From NCBI RefSeq assembly GCF_024296925.1, contig NZ_CP101125.1, positions 2,854,501 to 2,918,500 of the forward strand: DNA of 64,000 bases, read 5' to 3'. The translations under genes were made by a program, and so were the position numbers. This DNA is from Pseudomonas nunensis. GTDB taxonomy: Bacteria; Pseudomonadota; Gammaproteobacteria; Pseudomonadales; Pseudomonadaceae. Each line of letters starts with the position of its first letter. Positions within the stretch are counted from its first letter, which is position 1. This document shows, piece by piece, positions 41,379-49,410 of this stretch. The notes under the pieces were generated by a model. That model saw only the letters and a list, made by a program, of their open reading frames with translations, searched no databases and was not told where the DNA came from.

Positions 41379-42809
41379 ATGAGCGAGAGAATCCCCGTCC
41401 GAACCGTAGAAAGCGCCCCCGCAGTCCAGCGCTATGAGCCTTCGCGTCCAAAGATGAAGGCCAAATCCAGCGACAACCTGATTCACACCCGCAGTTTTAC
41501 CGGCCTGTACCGCAGCCTGCGTATGAGCGGTGCCGGTTTTCTGTTCCTCGCCTTCTTCGGCACGGTATGGCTGAACTGGGGCGGTCGCCAGGCGGTGCTC
41601 TGGGACTTGTCTGAAAGCAAATTCCACATCTTCGGCGCGACCTTCTGGCCGCAGGATTTCATCCTGCTTTCGGCGCTGCTGATCATTGCCGCGTTCGGCC
41701 TGTTCGCGATCACCGTGTTCGCCGGCCGGGTCTGGTGCGGCTATACCTGCCCGCAAAGCTCCTGGACCTGGATCTTCATGTGGTGCGAAAAAATCACCGA
41801 AGGTGAACGTAACCAGCGGATCAAGCTGCAAGCTGCGCCGTGGAGCCTGAACAAACTGCTGCGCCGCTCGGCCAAGCACACGTTGTGGCTGGGCATCAGC
41901 CTGCTCACCGGCCTGACCTTTGTCGGCTACTTCACGCCGATCCGGCCCCTGGCCGAAGAACTGCTGACCTTGCAAATGGCCGGTGTCAGCCTGTTCTGGG
42001 TGATCTTCTTCACCGGCGCCACTTACATTAATGCCGGTTGGCTGCGCGAAGCGGTGTGCATGCACATGTGCCCATATGCGCGGTTCCAGAGCGTGATGTT
42101 CGACAAGGACACCCTGACCATTTCCTACGATGTGGCCCGTGGCGAAAACCGTGGCCCGCGCAAACGCGAGGTCAAACCGGCGGACGTCGGCCTCGGTGAT
42201 TGCATCGACTGCCAGGTCTGCGTGCAGGTCTGCCCCACCGGCATCGACATCCGCGACGGCTTGCAGATGGAATGCATCGGCTGCGCGGCGTGCATCGACG
42301 CCTGCGATTCAATCATGGACAAAATGGGCTACGCTCGCGGCCTGATCAGCTACACCTCCGAGCATGAACTGCAGGGCGGCAAGACCCACCTGCTGCGGCC
42401 ACGGTTGATCGGTTACACGGCGGTTCTGTTGGTGATGATCGGCGCGCTGGCTCTGGCGCTGGTGGAACGACCGATGGTGTCGCTGGACGTCACCAAGGAC
42501 CGTGGCATGTACCGCGAGAACAGCGAAGGCCAGATCGAAAACATCTACAGCCTCAAAGTCATCAACAAGACCCAGCAGCGCCAGGATTACCGCCTGAGCC
42601 TGGAGGATGGCGAAGGCTTCCAGTTGCAAGGCAAGACCGAGCTGAGCCTGGCGCCGGGCGAGATTGTCGACGTCCCGGTGTCGGTGGCGATGACCACGGA
42701 ACGGCCGAGCAGCAGCTCGCAAACGATCAGCTTCAAGATTGTCGACAGCGATGAGCCGGACATCTACAGCGTGGCCCAGAGCCGGTTTGTTGCGCCGATG
42801 AATCGTTGA
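41379..42809 (+). CDS. ccoG: Cytochrome cbb3 oxidase accessory protein CcoG (RdxA/FixG)
   Basis: ~476 residues from ATG 41379 (MSERIPVRTVE); ATG 41355 in frame is an alternative with 8 more residues. It is a membrane Fe-S protein with TM segments MSGAGFLFLAFFGTVWLNWG, ILLSALLIIAAFGLFAITVF, LWLGISLLTGLTFVGYF and others. Cys motifs include VWCGYTCPQSSW, MHMCPY and a 2[4Fe-4S] ferredoxin part (CIDCQVCVQVCP, CIGCAACIDAC). A C-terminal Ig-like FixG domain follows. It reduces Cu(II) to Cu(I) for cbb3 oxidase assembly. No ccoNOQP or ccoHIS genes are adjacent. Confidence 0.93.
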   Translation: MSERIPVRTVESAPAVQRYEPSRPKMKAKSSDNLIHTRSFTGLYRSLRMSGAGFLFLAFFGTVWLNWGGRQAVLWDLSESKFHIFGATFWPQDFILLSALLIIAAFGLFAITVFAGRVWCGYTCPQSSWTWIFMWCEKITEGERNQRIKLQAAPWSLNKLLRRSAKHTLWLGISLLTGLTFVGYFTPIRPLAEELLTLQMAGVSLFWVIFFTGATYINAGWLREAVCMHMCPYARFQSVMFDKDTLTISYDVARGENRGPRKREVKPADVGLGDCIDCQVCVQVCPTGIDIRDGLQMECIGCAACIDACDSIMDKMGYARGLISYTSEHELQGGKTHLLRPRLIGYTAVLLVMIGALALALVERPMVSLDVTKDRGMYRENSEGQIENIYSLKVINKTQQRQDYRLSLEDGEGFQLQGKTELSLAPGEIVDVPVSVAMTTERPSSSSQTISFKIVDSDEPDIYSVAQSRFVAPMNR

Positions 42810-42845
42810 GCCGTTAAGATGCCGGCCATTGTCAGGCGCGGTCCA

Positions 42846-42942
42846 TTGTGGCGAGGGAGCTTGCTCCCGCTCGGCTGCGAAGCAGTCGCAAAGATTTTGG
42901 GGGCGCTACGCACCCCAGCGGGAGCAAGCCCCCTCGCCACAA
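42846..42942. repeat. Inverted repeat, GGCGAGGGAGCTTGCTCCCGC class
   Basis: GTGGCGAGGGAGCTTGCTCC on the left (from 42848) and GGAGCAAGCCCCCTCGCCAC on the right (to 42940) are inverted copies (one mismatch region). The middle contains CGGCTGCGAAGCAGTCG, a motif shared with the repeats at 45405 and 7575, so a common repeat family is likely. It lies between ccoG and the MocR gene. Confidence 0.85.
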
Positions 42943-42979
42943 CGGCGCATCACATGAATAACTTGAACCCAGGCACTCG

Positions 42980-44389
42980 ATGAAACGCTACGAAAAATTC
43001 GCCGATGACATCGCTGAACTGATCCGCTCCGGGGTGCTCGGCCCCGGCCAGCGCGTGCCGTCGGTTCGCTACGCCAGCCAGACTTACGGGGTCAGCCCGT
43101 CCACGGTATTCCAGGCCTATTACCTGCTGGAACGTCGCGGCCTGATCCGTGCCCGGCCGCGCTCCGGCTACTTCGTCAACACCCACGCGCCGAGCCCGTT
43201 CTCGGAGCCGGTGATCAGCAGCCAAGTCAACGAATCCACCGAAGTCGACGTCAGCGAACTGGTGTTCTCGGTCCTCGACTCGATCAAGGACCCGACCACC
43301 GTGCCGTTCGGCTCAGCGTTCCCCAGTCCGACGCTGTTCCCGTTGCAACGGCTGTCCCGTTCCCTGGCCAGTGCCGCCCGGGAGATGGACCCGCGCATGG
43401 TGGTTACCGACATGTCGCCGGGCAACCCGCAACTGCGCCGGCAAATCGCCCTGCGCTACATGGTCGGCGGGTTGATGCTGCCGATGGAAGAACTGCTGAT
43501 CACCAACGGTGCCCTCGAAGCGCTGAACCTGTGCCTGCAGGCCGTCACCGAACCCGGCGATCTGGTGGCCATCGAGGCCCCGGCGTTTTACGCAAGCCTG
43601 CAAGTGCTGGAGCGCCTGAAGCTCAAAGCCGTGGAAATCCCGGTGCACCCGCGTGACGGCATCGACCTCGGCGTGCTCGCGCAAACCCTGGAACGCCATC
43701 CGATCAAGGCCTGCTGGTGCATGACCAGTTTCCAGAACCCGATGGGCGCGACCATGCCTGAGGCGAAGAAGCAGGAATTGGTGGAGCTGTTGCGCAGCCA
43801 TCAGGTGCCGCTGATCGAGGACGACGTATACGCCGAACTCTATTACGGCCAGCAAGCACCGAAACCGGCCAAGGCGTTCGACACCGAGGGGCTGGTGATG
43901 CATTGCGGTTCGTTCGCCAAGAGCCTGGCCCCCGGTTACCGCATCGGTTGGGTTGCCGCCGGGCGTTATGCGCAGAAAATCGAACGGCTGAAACTCATGA
44001 CCTCGCTCTGCGCGTCGATGCCGGCCCAGGCCGCGATTGCCGACTATCTGCAACACGGTGGCTACGACCGTCACCTGCGCAAACTGCGCTACGCCCTGGA
44101 AGAACAACAAAGCGCCATGCTCGCCGCCATCGCCCGTTATTTTCCGGCGCAGACCCGCGTCAGCCAGCCGGCCGGCGGCTACTTCCTGTGGCTGGAACTG
44201 CCACCGCAGATGGATTCGCTGAAGTTGTTTCAGATGGCGCTGGCGCAAGGCATCAGCATCGCGCCGGGCCCGATCTTTTCACCGACCCAGCGCTTCAGGA
44301 ATTGCATTCGGTTGAATTACGGCAGCCCTTGGGATGAGGCGGCGGAAAAGGCGATGGAGACGTTGGGGCGGATTGTGCGGTCGTTCTGA
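42980..44389 (+). CDS. MocR-type GntR/aminotransferase regulator
   Basis: 469 residues. The N-terminal GntR winged helix (YEKFADDIAELIRSGVLGPG, RVPSVRYASQTYGVSPSTVF) binds DNA. The C-terminal ~370 residues are a fold-type-I aminotransferase domain with the PLP lysine in HCGSFAKSLAPGYRIGW, SFQNPMGATMPE and LIEDDVYAELYYG. MocR proteins bind PLP and often sense a vitamin or amino-acid metabolite, usually not acting as real aminotransferases. There is no divergent target gene, so its target is unclear. A REP doublet follows. Confidence 0.9.
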   Translation: MKRYEKFADDIAELIRSGVLGPGQRVPSVRYASQTYGVSPSTVFQAYYLLERRGLIRARPRSGYFVNTHAPSPFSEPVISSQVNESTEVDVSELVFSVLDSIKDPTTVPFGSAFPSPTLFPLQRLSRSLASAAREMDPRMVVTDMSPGNPQLRRQIALRYMVGGLMLPMEELLITNGALEALNLCLQAVTEPGDLVAIEAPAFYASLQVLERLKLKAVEIPVHPRDGIDLGVLAQTLERHPIKACWCMTSFQNPMGATMPEAKKQELVELLRSHQVPLIEDDVYAELYYGQQAPKPAKAFDTEGLVMHCGSFAKSLAPGYRIGWVAAGRYAQKIERLKLMTSLCASMPAQAAIADYLQHGGYDRHLRKLRYALEEQQSAMLAAIARYFPAQTRVSQPAGGYFLWLELPPQMDSLKLFQMALAQGISIAPGPIFSPTQRFRNCIRLNYGSPWDEAAEKAMETLGRIVRSF

Positions 44390-44414
44390 CGGTGCGATGT
44401 CGTCTGGACTATCG

Positions 44415-44510
44415 CCTTCGCGAGCAAGCCCGCTCCCACAGGGATCGGTGTTGTTCACAAATTATGTGTTCACACCAATCTACTGTGGGAGCGGGCTTGC
44501 TCGCGAAGAG
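44415..44510. repeat. REP doublet (BIME), outward-facing order
   Basis: The same order and the same spacer type as 10988-11083: CTTCGCGAGCAAGCCCGCTC first, GTGGGAGCGGGCTTGCTCGC (from 44485) second. Confidence 0.9.
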
Positions 44511-44539
44511 GCCCGCTCCGGCAACGCAAACCTCAAGGA

Positions 44540-45286
44540 CTAACGCCCACCCCCAAGATCAACGAACGTCCCGGTCGCATACGAAGCCTTGTCCGACAAC
44601 AACCACACAATCGCCTCCGCCACTTCATCCGGCCGCCCGCCACGGGCCATCGGAATCGCCGACTCCAGCTTGCTGACCCGATCCGGGTCGCCACTTAGTG
44701 CATGGAAATCGGTATAGATGTAGCCAGGCCGGACTGCGTTGACGCGAATCCCCTCGCCCGCCACTTCTTTGGACAGCCCCAGGGTGAAGGTATCCAGCGC
44801 GCCTTTTGAGGCGGCGTAATCGACGTATTCGCTCGGCGCACCCAGGCGGGCCGCAACCGACGACACGTTAACGATGCTGCCACCCTGCCCGCCATGTTTG
44901 GGCGACATGCGCAGGATCGCGTGCTTGGCGCAGAGGATCGGCGCCAGGACGTTGGTCTTGAGGATTTTGAGAATACGGAATTCGGACATTTCGTCGACCC
45001 GGGACTTGTGCCCGACGGTGCCGGCGTTGTTTACCAGAGCAGTAACCCGCCCCAGCTCGGTGTCGACGCGGTGGAACATCGCGATCACTTCGTCTTCGAT
45101 GCTGACATCGGCTCGTATCGCTATGGCTTGCGCACCGAGGGCGCGGACTTGCTCCAGCACACTCTGGGCCGCGACTTCGTCAGCCAGGTAGTTGATACAG
45201 ATCCGATAGCCTTGCTCGGCGGCCAATAATGCAGTCGCGGCGCCAATGCCACGGCTGCCTCCGGTGATGACGATGACTTTTTCCAT
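44540..45286 (-). CDS. Short-chain dehydrogenase/reductase (SDR)
   Basis: 248 residues, classical SDR. Cofactor loop TGGSRGIG at residues 8-15, NNAG at 86-89, Ser142/143 in VNVSSVAA and catalytic Tyr157-xxx-Lys161 in YAASKG. The C-terminal GGRPDEVAEAIVWLLSD and GTFVDLGGGR are typical. It is an NAD(P)-dependent alcohol/ketone oxidoreductase of unknown substrate. The start at 45286 has GGGGGAACG upstream; the frame extends to 45364 but without coding character. It is monocistronic between two repeats. Confidence 0.9.
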   Translation of the reverse strand: MEKVIVITGGSRGIGAATALLAAEQGYRICINYLADEVAAQSVLEQVRALGAQAIAIRADVSIEDEVIAMFHRVDTELGRVTALVNNAGTVGHKSRVDEMSEFRILKILKTNVLAPILCAKHAILRMSPKHGGQGGSIVNVSSVAARLGAPSEYVDYAASKGALDTFTLGLSKEVAGEGIRVNAVRPGYIYTDFHALSGDPDRVSKLESAIPMARGGRPDEVAEAIVWLLSDKASYATGTFVDLGGGR

Positions 45287-45404
45287 GCTGACGTTCCCCC
45301 GTTTCAAGCTTAAGCAGTCGGGGGCAAGAATAACCGTCATTGATGGGTTTTGCATGACCTGCATCTATCGGGGTGACAATGCGGGTCTTGGGTCTGGAAA
45401 TTAC

Positions 45405-45528
45405 CTGTGGCGAGGGGGCTTGCCCCCGTTCGGCTGCGAAGCAGTCGTAATCTGGATGACTCGATGTACCTGAAGAAAAAGCGGGGCCGCTACGCACCCC
45501 AACGGGGGCAAGCCCCCTCGCCACAGGT
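45405..45528. repeat. Inverted repeat, GGCGAGGGGGCTTGCCCCCG class
   Basis: CTGTGGCGAGGGGGCTTGCC (45405 on) and its complement (ending 45527) flank a centre with CGGCTGCGAAGCAGTCG. This is the same family as 42846-42942. It lies between the SDR start and the end of the convergently placed c-di-GMP gene. Confidence 0.85.
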
Positions 45529-45531
45529 CTA

Positions 45532-47613
45532 TCAGCCGGCAGCCTGTTGCTCGCCACGATGGATGTCGTGCATGAAACGCTCCGCCGGCAGCGGATGCCC
45601 CAACAGATAACCCTGCAGCGAATCACACCCCAGCTTGGTCAGGAAATCCTGCTGCACACCGGTCTCGACGCCTTCCGCCACGATCCGCAAACCCAACGCC
45701 TGGCCGAGCGCAACAATGGCCGAGACAATCGCGGCGTCATCACTGTCATGCTCCAGATCCCGGACAAAACCACGGTCAATCTTCAGCTCATTGGCCGGCA
45801 AACGCTTGAGGTACATCAAACTCGAATAACCGGTGCCGAAGTCATCGATGGACAAATCCACGCCCATGTCCGACAGCTCCTGCAGCACCGTCATGCTGGC
45901 ATCGGCGTCGCTCATGGCGGTGGTTTCGGTGATTTCCAGGGTCAGGCTGTTGGCCGGCAAATGGTGCGTGGCCAACGCCTTGGCCACGCTCTGGACCAGG
46001 CCGACGTGGCAGAACTGCAAGGCCGACAGATTCACCGCAATACGCCAGTCGGTGTAACCGAGCACATACCATTCGCGCATCTGCCGGCAGGCTTCATTCA
46101 ACACCCACTCGCCGATGGGAATGATCAACCCGGTCTTTTCCGCGAGGTCGATGAACTTGTCTGGCAGCAACATGCCTTGGGTCGGGTGCACCCAGCGCAG
46201 CAACGCCTCGGCACCCACCGGGCGGCCATTGCTGGCGTCGAATTTGGGTTGGTAATACAGGCTGAACTGTTGCTGCTCGAGGGCAGCGCGCAAGTCTTGT
46301 AACAACTGCAACTGTTTGCGGGCGTTGCTGTTCATCGAGGCGTCGAAGAAGCTGTGGCCGTTTTTCCCGGCGCCTTTGGCGTGGTACATCGCGGCGTCGG
46401 CGTTCATCAGCAGTTCTTGCGCAGTCTGGCCGTTGCCCGGATACAGCGCGATGCCGACGCTGGCGGAAATCTGCAGGTCATGTTCAGCCACGCGGAACGC
46501 GCGTGAGATCAGGTTGACCTGACGGGCCGCCAGGTTGAGGGCGTCGTCGGGTTCGCTCAGGCGCACCAACAACACAAATTCGTCACCACCGATCCGCGCC
46601 AGGGTGTCCTGGCTGCGCAAGTCTTCGCGCAGTCGCAAGCCGACCTCACGCAACAACTGGTCGCCCATGTGGTGGCCGAAGGCATCGTTGACCGGTTTGA
46701 AGCCGTCCAGATCGATGAACATCAACGCAAAACAGCCGCCCTGCTCTTGCACCTTGGACATAGCCAACTCGATGCGGTCAGCCAGCAACATGCGGTTCGG
46801 CAGGCCGGTCAGGGTGTCGTGCAGGGCCAGTTGCGTGAGTTCGCGATTGGCCTCGGTCAACGACCGCGCAAGATCAGCGGTGCGAGCTTCCAGGCGCGCG
46901 TCGAGAATCGAGGTCAACAAGGCAATGCTCAGAACAGCCAATGTGGTGATCAACACCAGATTGTCCAGGCCCTTGCCGCTCAAGCCGTCGAGGGCGGCAC
47001 CACAGAAGCTGCCGTCCGGAAAACGCGCCGCCGCCATGCCGGTGTAATGCATGCCGACGATGGCGAAGCCCATGATTATCGCGGCACCGCCACGGAACAG
47101 GCTGACATAAGGCGAGTGCTGGCGCAGGCGGAAGGCGATCCACAACGCCGCTGCCGACGCACCGACGGCGATCAGCAGCGACGCGCTAAACAACGTCGGG
47201 TCGTAATCGATCCCCGGCTGCATCAGCATGGCCGCCATGCCGGTGTAATGCATGGCGCTGATGCCGCTGCCCATGACCAGCGCGCCAAATGCCAGTTGCC
47301 ATAGCGGCAGTTTCGGCTGGCTGACCAGCCACAGGGCAAAGCCGCACGACAGAATGGCGATTAACAGCGACAGCACGGTGAGGCTGAGGTCGTAACCCAG
47401 ATCGATGGGTAATTTGAAGGCGAGCATGCCGATGAAATGCATCGACCAGACGCCAATGCCCATGGCGACCGCGCCGCCAGCGGTCCACAAATGAACGGCG
47501 CGGCCCTTGGTCGTGGCGATCCGGCCAGTCAGGTCCAGCGCGGTATAGGAAGCGAGAATCGCCACGCACAGCGAGATGAAAACCAGCGTGGGGGAAAAGG
47601 TGCCGATGAGCAT
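45532..47613 (-). CDS. mucR: MHYT-GGDEF-EAL c-di-GMP enzyme, MucR-like
   Basis: 693 residues. The N-terminal MHYT sensor has seven or so membrane helices with three MHYT-type motifs (WSMHFIGMLAF, SAMHYTGMAAM, VGMHYTGMAAA), which may bind copper and sense NO, O2 or CO. The GGDEF domain is intact (RIGGDEF) and keeps the inhibitory RxxD five residues upstream (RSQD). The EAL domain is also intact: GAEALLRW, LEITET, SIDDFGTGYSSL, LKIDRGFV, VAEGVET. Both synthesis and breakdown of c-di-GMP are therefore possible. Domain order and length match P. aeruginosa MucR (PA1727), which modulates alginate. The NbdA homologue has a degenerate GGDEF, so MucR is the better fit. Confidence 0.88.
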   Translation of the reverse strand: MLIGTFSPTLVFISLCVAILASYTALDLTGRIATTKGRAVHLWTAGGAVAMGIGVWSMHFIGMLAFKLPIDLGYDLSLTVLSLLIAILSCGFALWLVSQPKLPLWQLAFGALVMGSGISAMHYTGMAAMLMQPGIDYDPTLFSASLLIAVGASAAALWIAFRLRQHSPYVSLFRGGAAIIMGFAIVGMHYTGMAAARFPDGSFCGAALDGLSGKGLDNLVLITTLAVLSIALLTSILDARLEARTADLARSLTEANRELTQLALHDTLTGLPNRMLLADRIELAMSKVQEQGGCFALMFIDLDGFKPVNDAFGHHMGDQLLREVGLRLREDLRSQDTLARIGGDEFVLLVRLSEPDDALNLAARQVNLISRAFRVAEHDLQISASVGIALYPGNGQTAQELLMNADAAMYHAKGAGKNGHSFFDASMNSNARKQLQLLQDLRAALEQQQFSLYYQPKFDASNGRPVGAEALLRWVHPTQGMLLPDKFIDLAEKTGLIIPIGEWVLNEACRQMREWYVLGYTDWRIAVNLSALQFCHVGLVQSVAKALATHHLPANSLTLEITETTAMSDADASMTVLQELSDMGVDLSIDDFGTGYSSLMYLKRLPANELKIDRGFVRDLEHDSDDAAIVSAIVALGQALGLRIVAEGVETGVQQDFLTKLGCDSLQGYLLGHPLPAERFMHDIHRGEQQAAG

Positions 47614-47766
47614 GATATTTCTCGTGACTGCCCCTCCGTACTGCGTCCGTTCTCGGGGGGCAAAGTCGGCGATTGTACTGATTGCGCGGAAGAACGCACT
47701 GACAAAATTATCAAATGGCCATCAACCCGATGAAACGCTTGTTTGACACCTTAAAACCCCCTTACC

Positions 47767-47917
47767 CGTAGCAGCGGTCGAGCCCCAGCGAGGCCGCGTT
47801 CGGCGGCGAAGCCGTCGTGAAATCAGGCTATGCGGTGTTTCAGGTTAACCGCGAGCTCAGGGTTTACGACGGCTTCGCCGCCGAACGCGGCCTCGCTGGG
47901 GCTCGACCGCTGCTACG
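47767..47917. repeat. Perfect 52-bp inverted repeat
   Basis: 47767-47818 and 47866-47917 are exact reverse complements (52 of 52), spaced by 47 bp. The outer ends are CGTAGCAGCGGTCGAGC... and the inner part holds TTCGGCGGCGAAGCCGTCGT. The organisation is like the 7543-7827 block. It sits 12 bp beyond the end of opmB and upstream of the MucR-like gene, and may stop the mux operon or protect its mRNA 3' end. The rest of the 315-bp gap shows no gene. Confidence 0.95.
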
Positions 47918-47928
47918 CCGCCAGGCGG

Positions 47929-49410
47929 TTATTCCTTATCACTTACCTGCAACTGCCCATCCCACCCGCCGCCCAACGCCGCAATCAACTGCACACTGGC
48001 AATCAACCGGGCCTGCAACACGTTCAACACGCTTTGTTCATTGCTCAGCGCGGTGGCTTGCACCACTACCACATCCAGATAAGCAATCAACCCGGCCTTG
48101 TACTGGTTCTCGGTCAGGCGCAAGGAATCACGGGCGGCGTCCAGCGCTTCCTGGCGCACCGCTGCTTCGTTCTCATAGACCTTGAGTTGCACCAGGTAGT
48201 TTTCCACCTCGCGGAAACCATCGAGCACGGTCTGGCGGTACTTGGCCACGGTTTCGTCGTAGAGCGCTTCATTGCGATCGACTTCCGCCGAGCGTGCGCC
48301 ACCGTCGAACAGTGGCAAGTCGAGTTTCGGACCCACCGACCAGAAGCGGTTCGGCAAGCTGATCAGGTTGCTCGACGTACTGCTGCTGTAACCGCCACTC
48401 AGGCTCAGGCTCAAGTCCGGGTAGTACGCAGCTTTCGCCACGCCGATGTTGGCGTTGGCGGCGATTACCGAACGTTCGGCGGAAGCGATATCCGGGCGGC
48501 GTTCGAGCAGTTGCGACGGCAGACTCAGGGGAATCTGCGGCAGTTTCGGGATGTCCTGGGTTTCCGCCAGGTTGAACTCCGCCGGAGCCTTGCCGATCAG
48601 CACGGCAATCGCGTTTTCGAACTGCGCGCGTTGCCAGATCAGGTCCACCAGATCAGCCTGGGTGCTTTTCAACTGCGCCTGGGCCTGGGCCACCGCGTCA
48701 CGCCCGGAGACGCCGGCGCGGTACTGGTTCTGGGTCATTTGCAGCGAGCGTTCATACGCCGCGACTGTAGATTCCAGCAAGCGTTTCTGCTGATCGATCA
48801 CCCGCAACTGCAAGTAGTTCTGCACCAACTCGGACTGCTGGCTCAGGCGCATAGCCGCCAGATCGGCGAAGCTTGCCTGTGCGCTGGCGGTATCGGCTTC
48901 GAGGCCGCGACGCAGCTTGCCCCAGATGTCCGCTTCCCAACTGACACCCAACTGGGTGGTGTAGGTATTTCGAATACCGCTGGCCGAACTGCTCAGGCTT
49001 GAACTGCTGCTGCCGGCGCCCTGGCTGGAGCGGGTCTTGCCCGCGCTCAGGTCAACCGTGGGGTAAAACGCCGCACGGGCGCTTTCCACCAAGGCTTGCG
49101 ACTGACGATAACGGGCGTCGGCCTGGGCCACAGTCTGGTTGGCGCTGTTGAGTTGCTCGATCAGGCCATTGAGCTGGCGGTCGCCGTACAACTCCCACCA
49201 GGCACCACGGGCCAGGGAATCGCTCGGACTGGCCTGGCGCCAGCCCTCAGCTTCCTTGTACTGCGCCGGCTCGGCGGTGGGCGGACGCTGATAGTCCGGG
49301 CCGACGGCGCAGGCGCTGAGCATCGCCACACACAGCGCCAGGCTCAACAGGCGTGAGCCCCGGGCCGTGGCAATCGGTGCAGCCAGAGTGATAAGCGAAC
49401 GGTCAGTCAT
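47929..49410 (-). CDS. opmB: Outer-membrane efflux factor OpmB
   Basis: 493 residues from ATG 49410 ([12 protein letters not shown]). It is a lipoprotein with the signal LCVAMLSAC and lipid-anchored Cys followed by AVGPDYQRP, the TolC/NodT (OprM-type) outer-membrane factor start. Two repeated halves carry helical coiled coils (QARYRQSQALV..., YPTVDLSAGKTRSS). It forms the outer-membrane channel for MuxABC. It is the last gene of muxABC-opmB and overlaps muxC by ATGA; a large inverted repeat follows the stop. Confidence 0.9.
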   Translation of the reverse strand: MTDRSLITLAAPIATARGSRLLSLALCVAMLSACAVGPDYQRPPTAEPAQYKEAEGWRQASPSDSLARGAWWELYGDRQLNGLIEQLNSANQTVAQADARYRQSQALVESARAAFYPTVDLSAGKTRSSQGAGSSSSSLSSSASGIRNTYTTQLGVSWEADIWGKLRRGLEADTASAQASFADLAAMRLSQQSELVQNYLQLRVIDQQKRLLESTVAAYERSLQMTQNQYRAGVSGRDAVAQAQAQLKSTQADLVDLIWQRAQFENAIAVLIGKAPAEFNLAETQDIPKLPQIPLSLPSQLLERRPDIASAERSVIAANANIGVAKAAYYPDLSLSLSGGYSSSTSSNLISLPNRFWSVGPKLDLPLFDGGARSAEVDRNEALYDETVAKYRQTVLDGFREVENYLVQLKVYENEAAVRQEALDAARDSLRLTENQYKAGLIAYLDVVVVQATALSNEQSVLNVLQARLIASVQLIAALGGGWDGQLQVSDKE

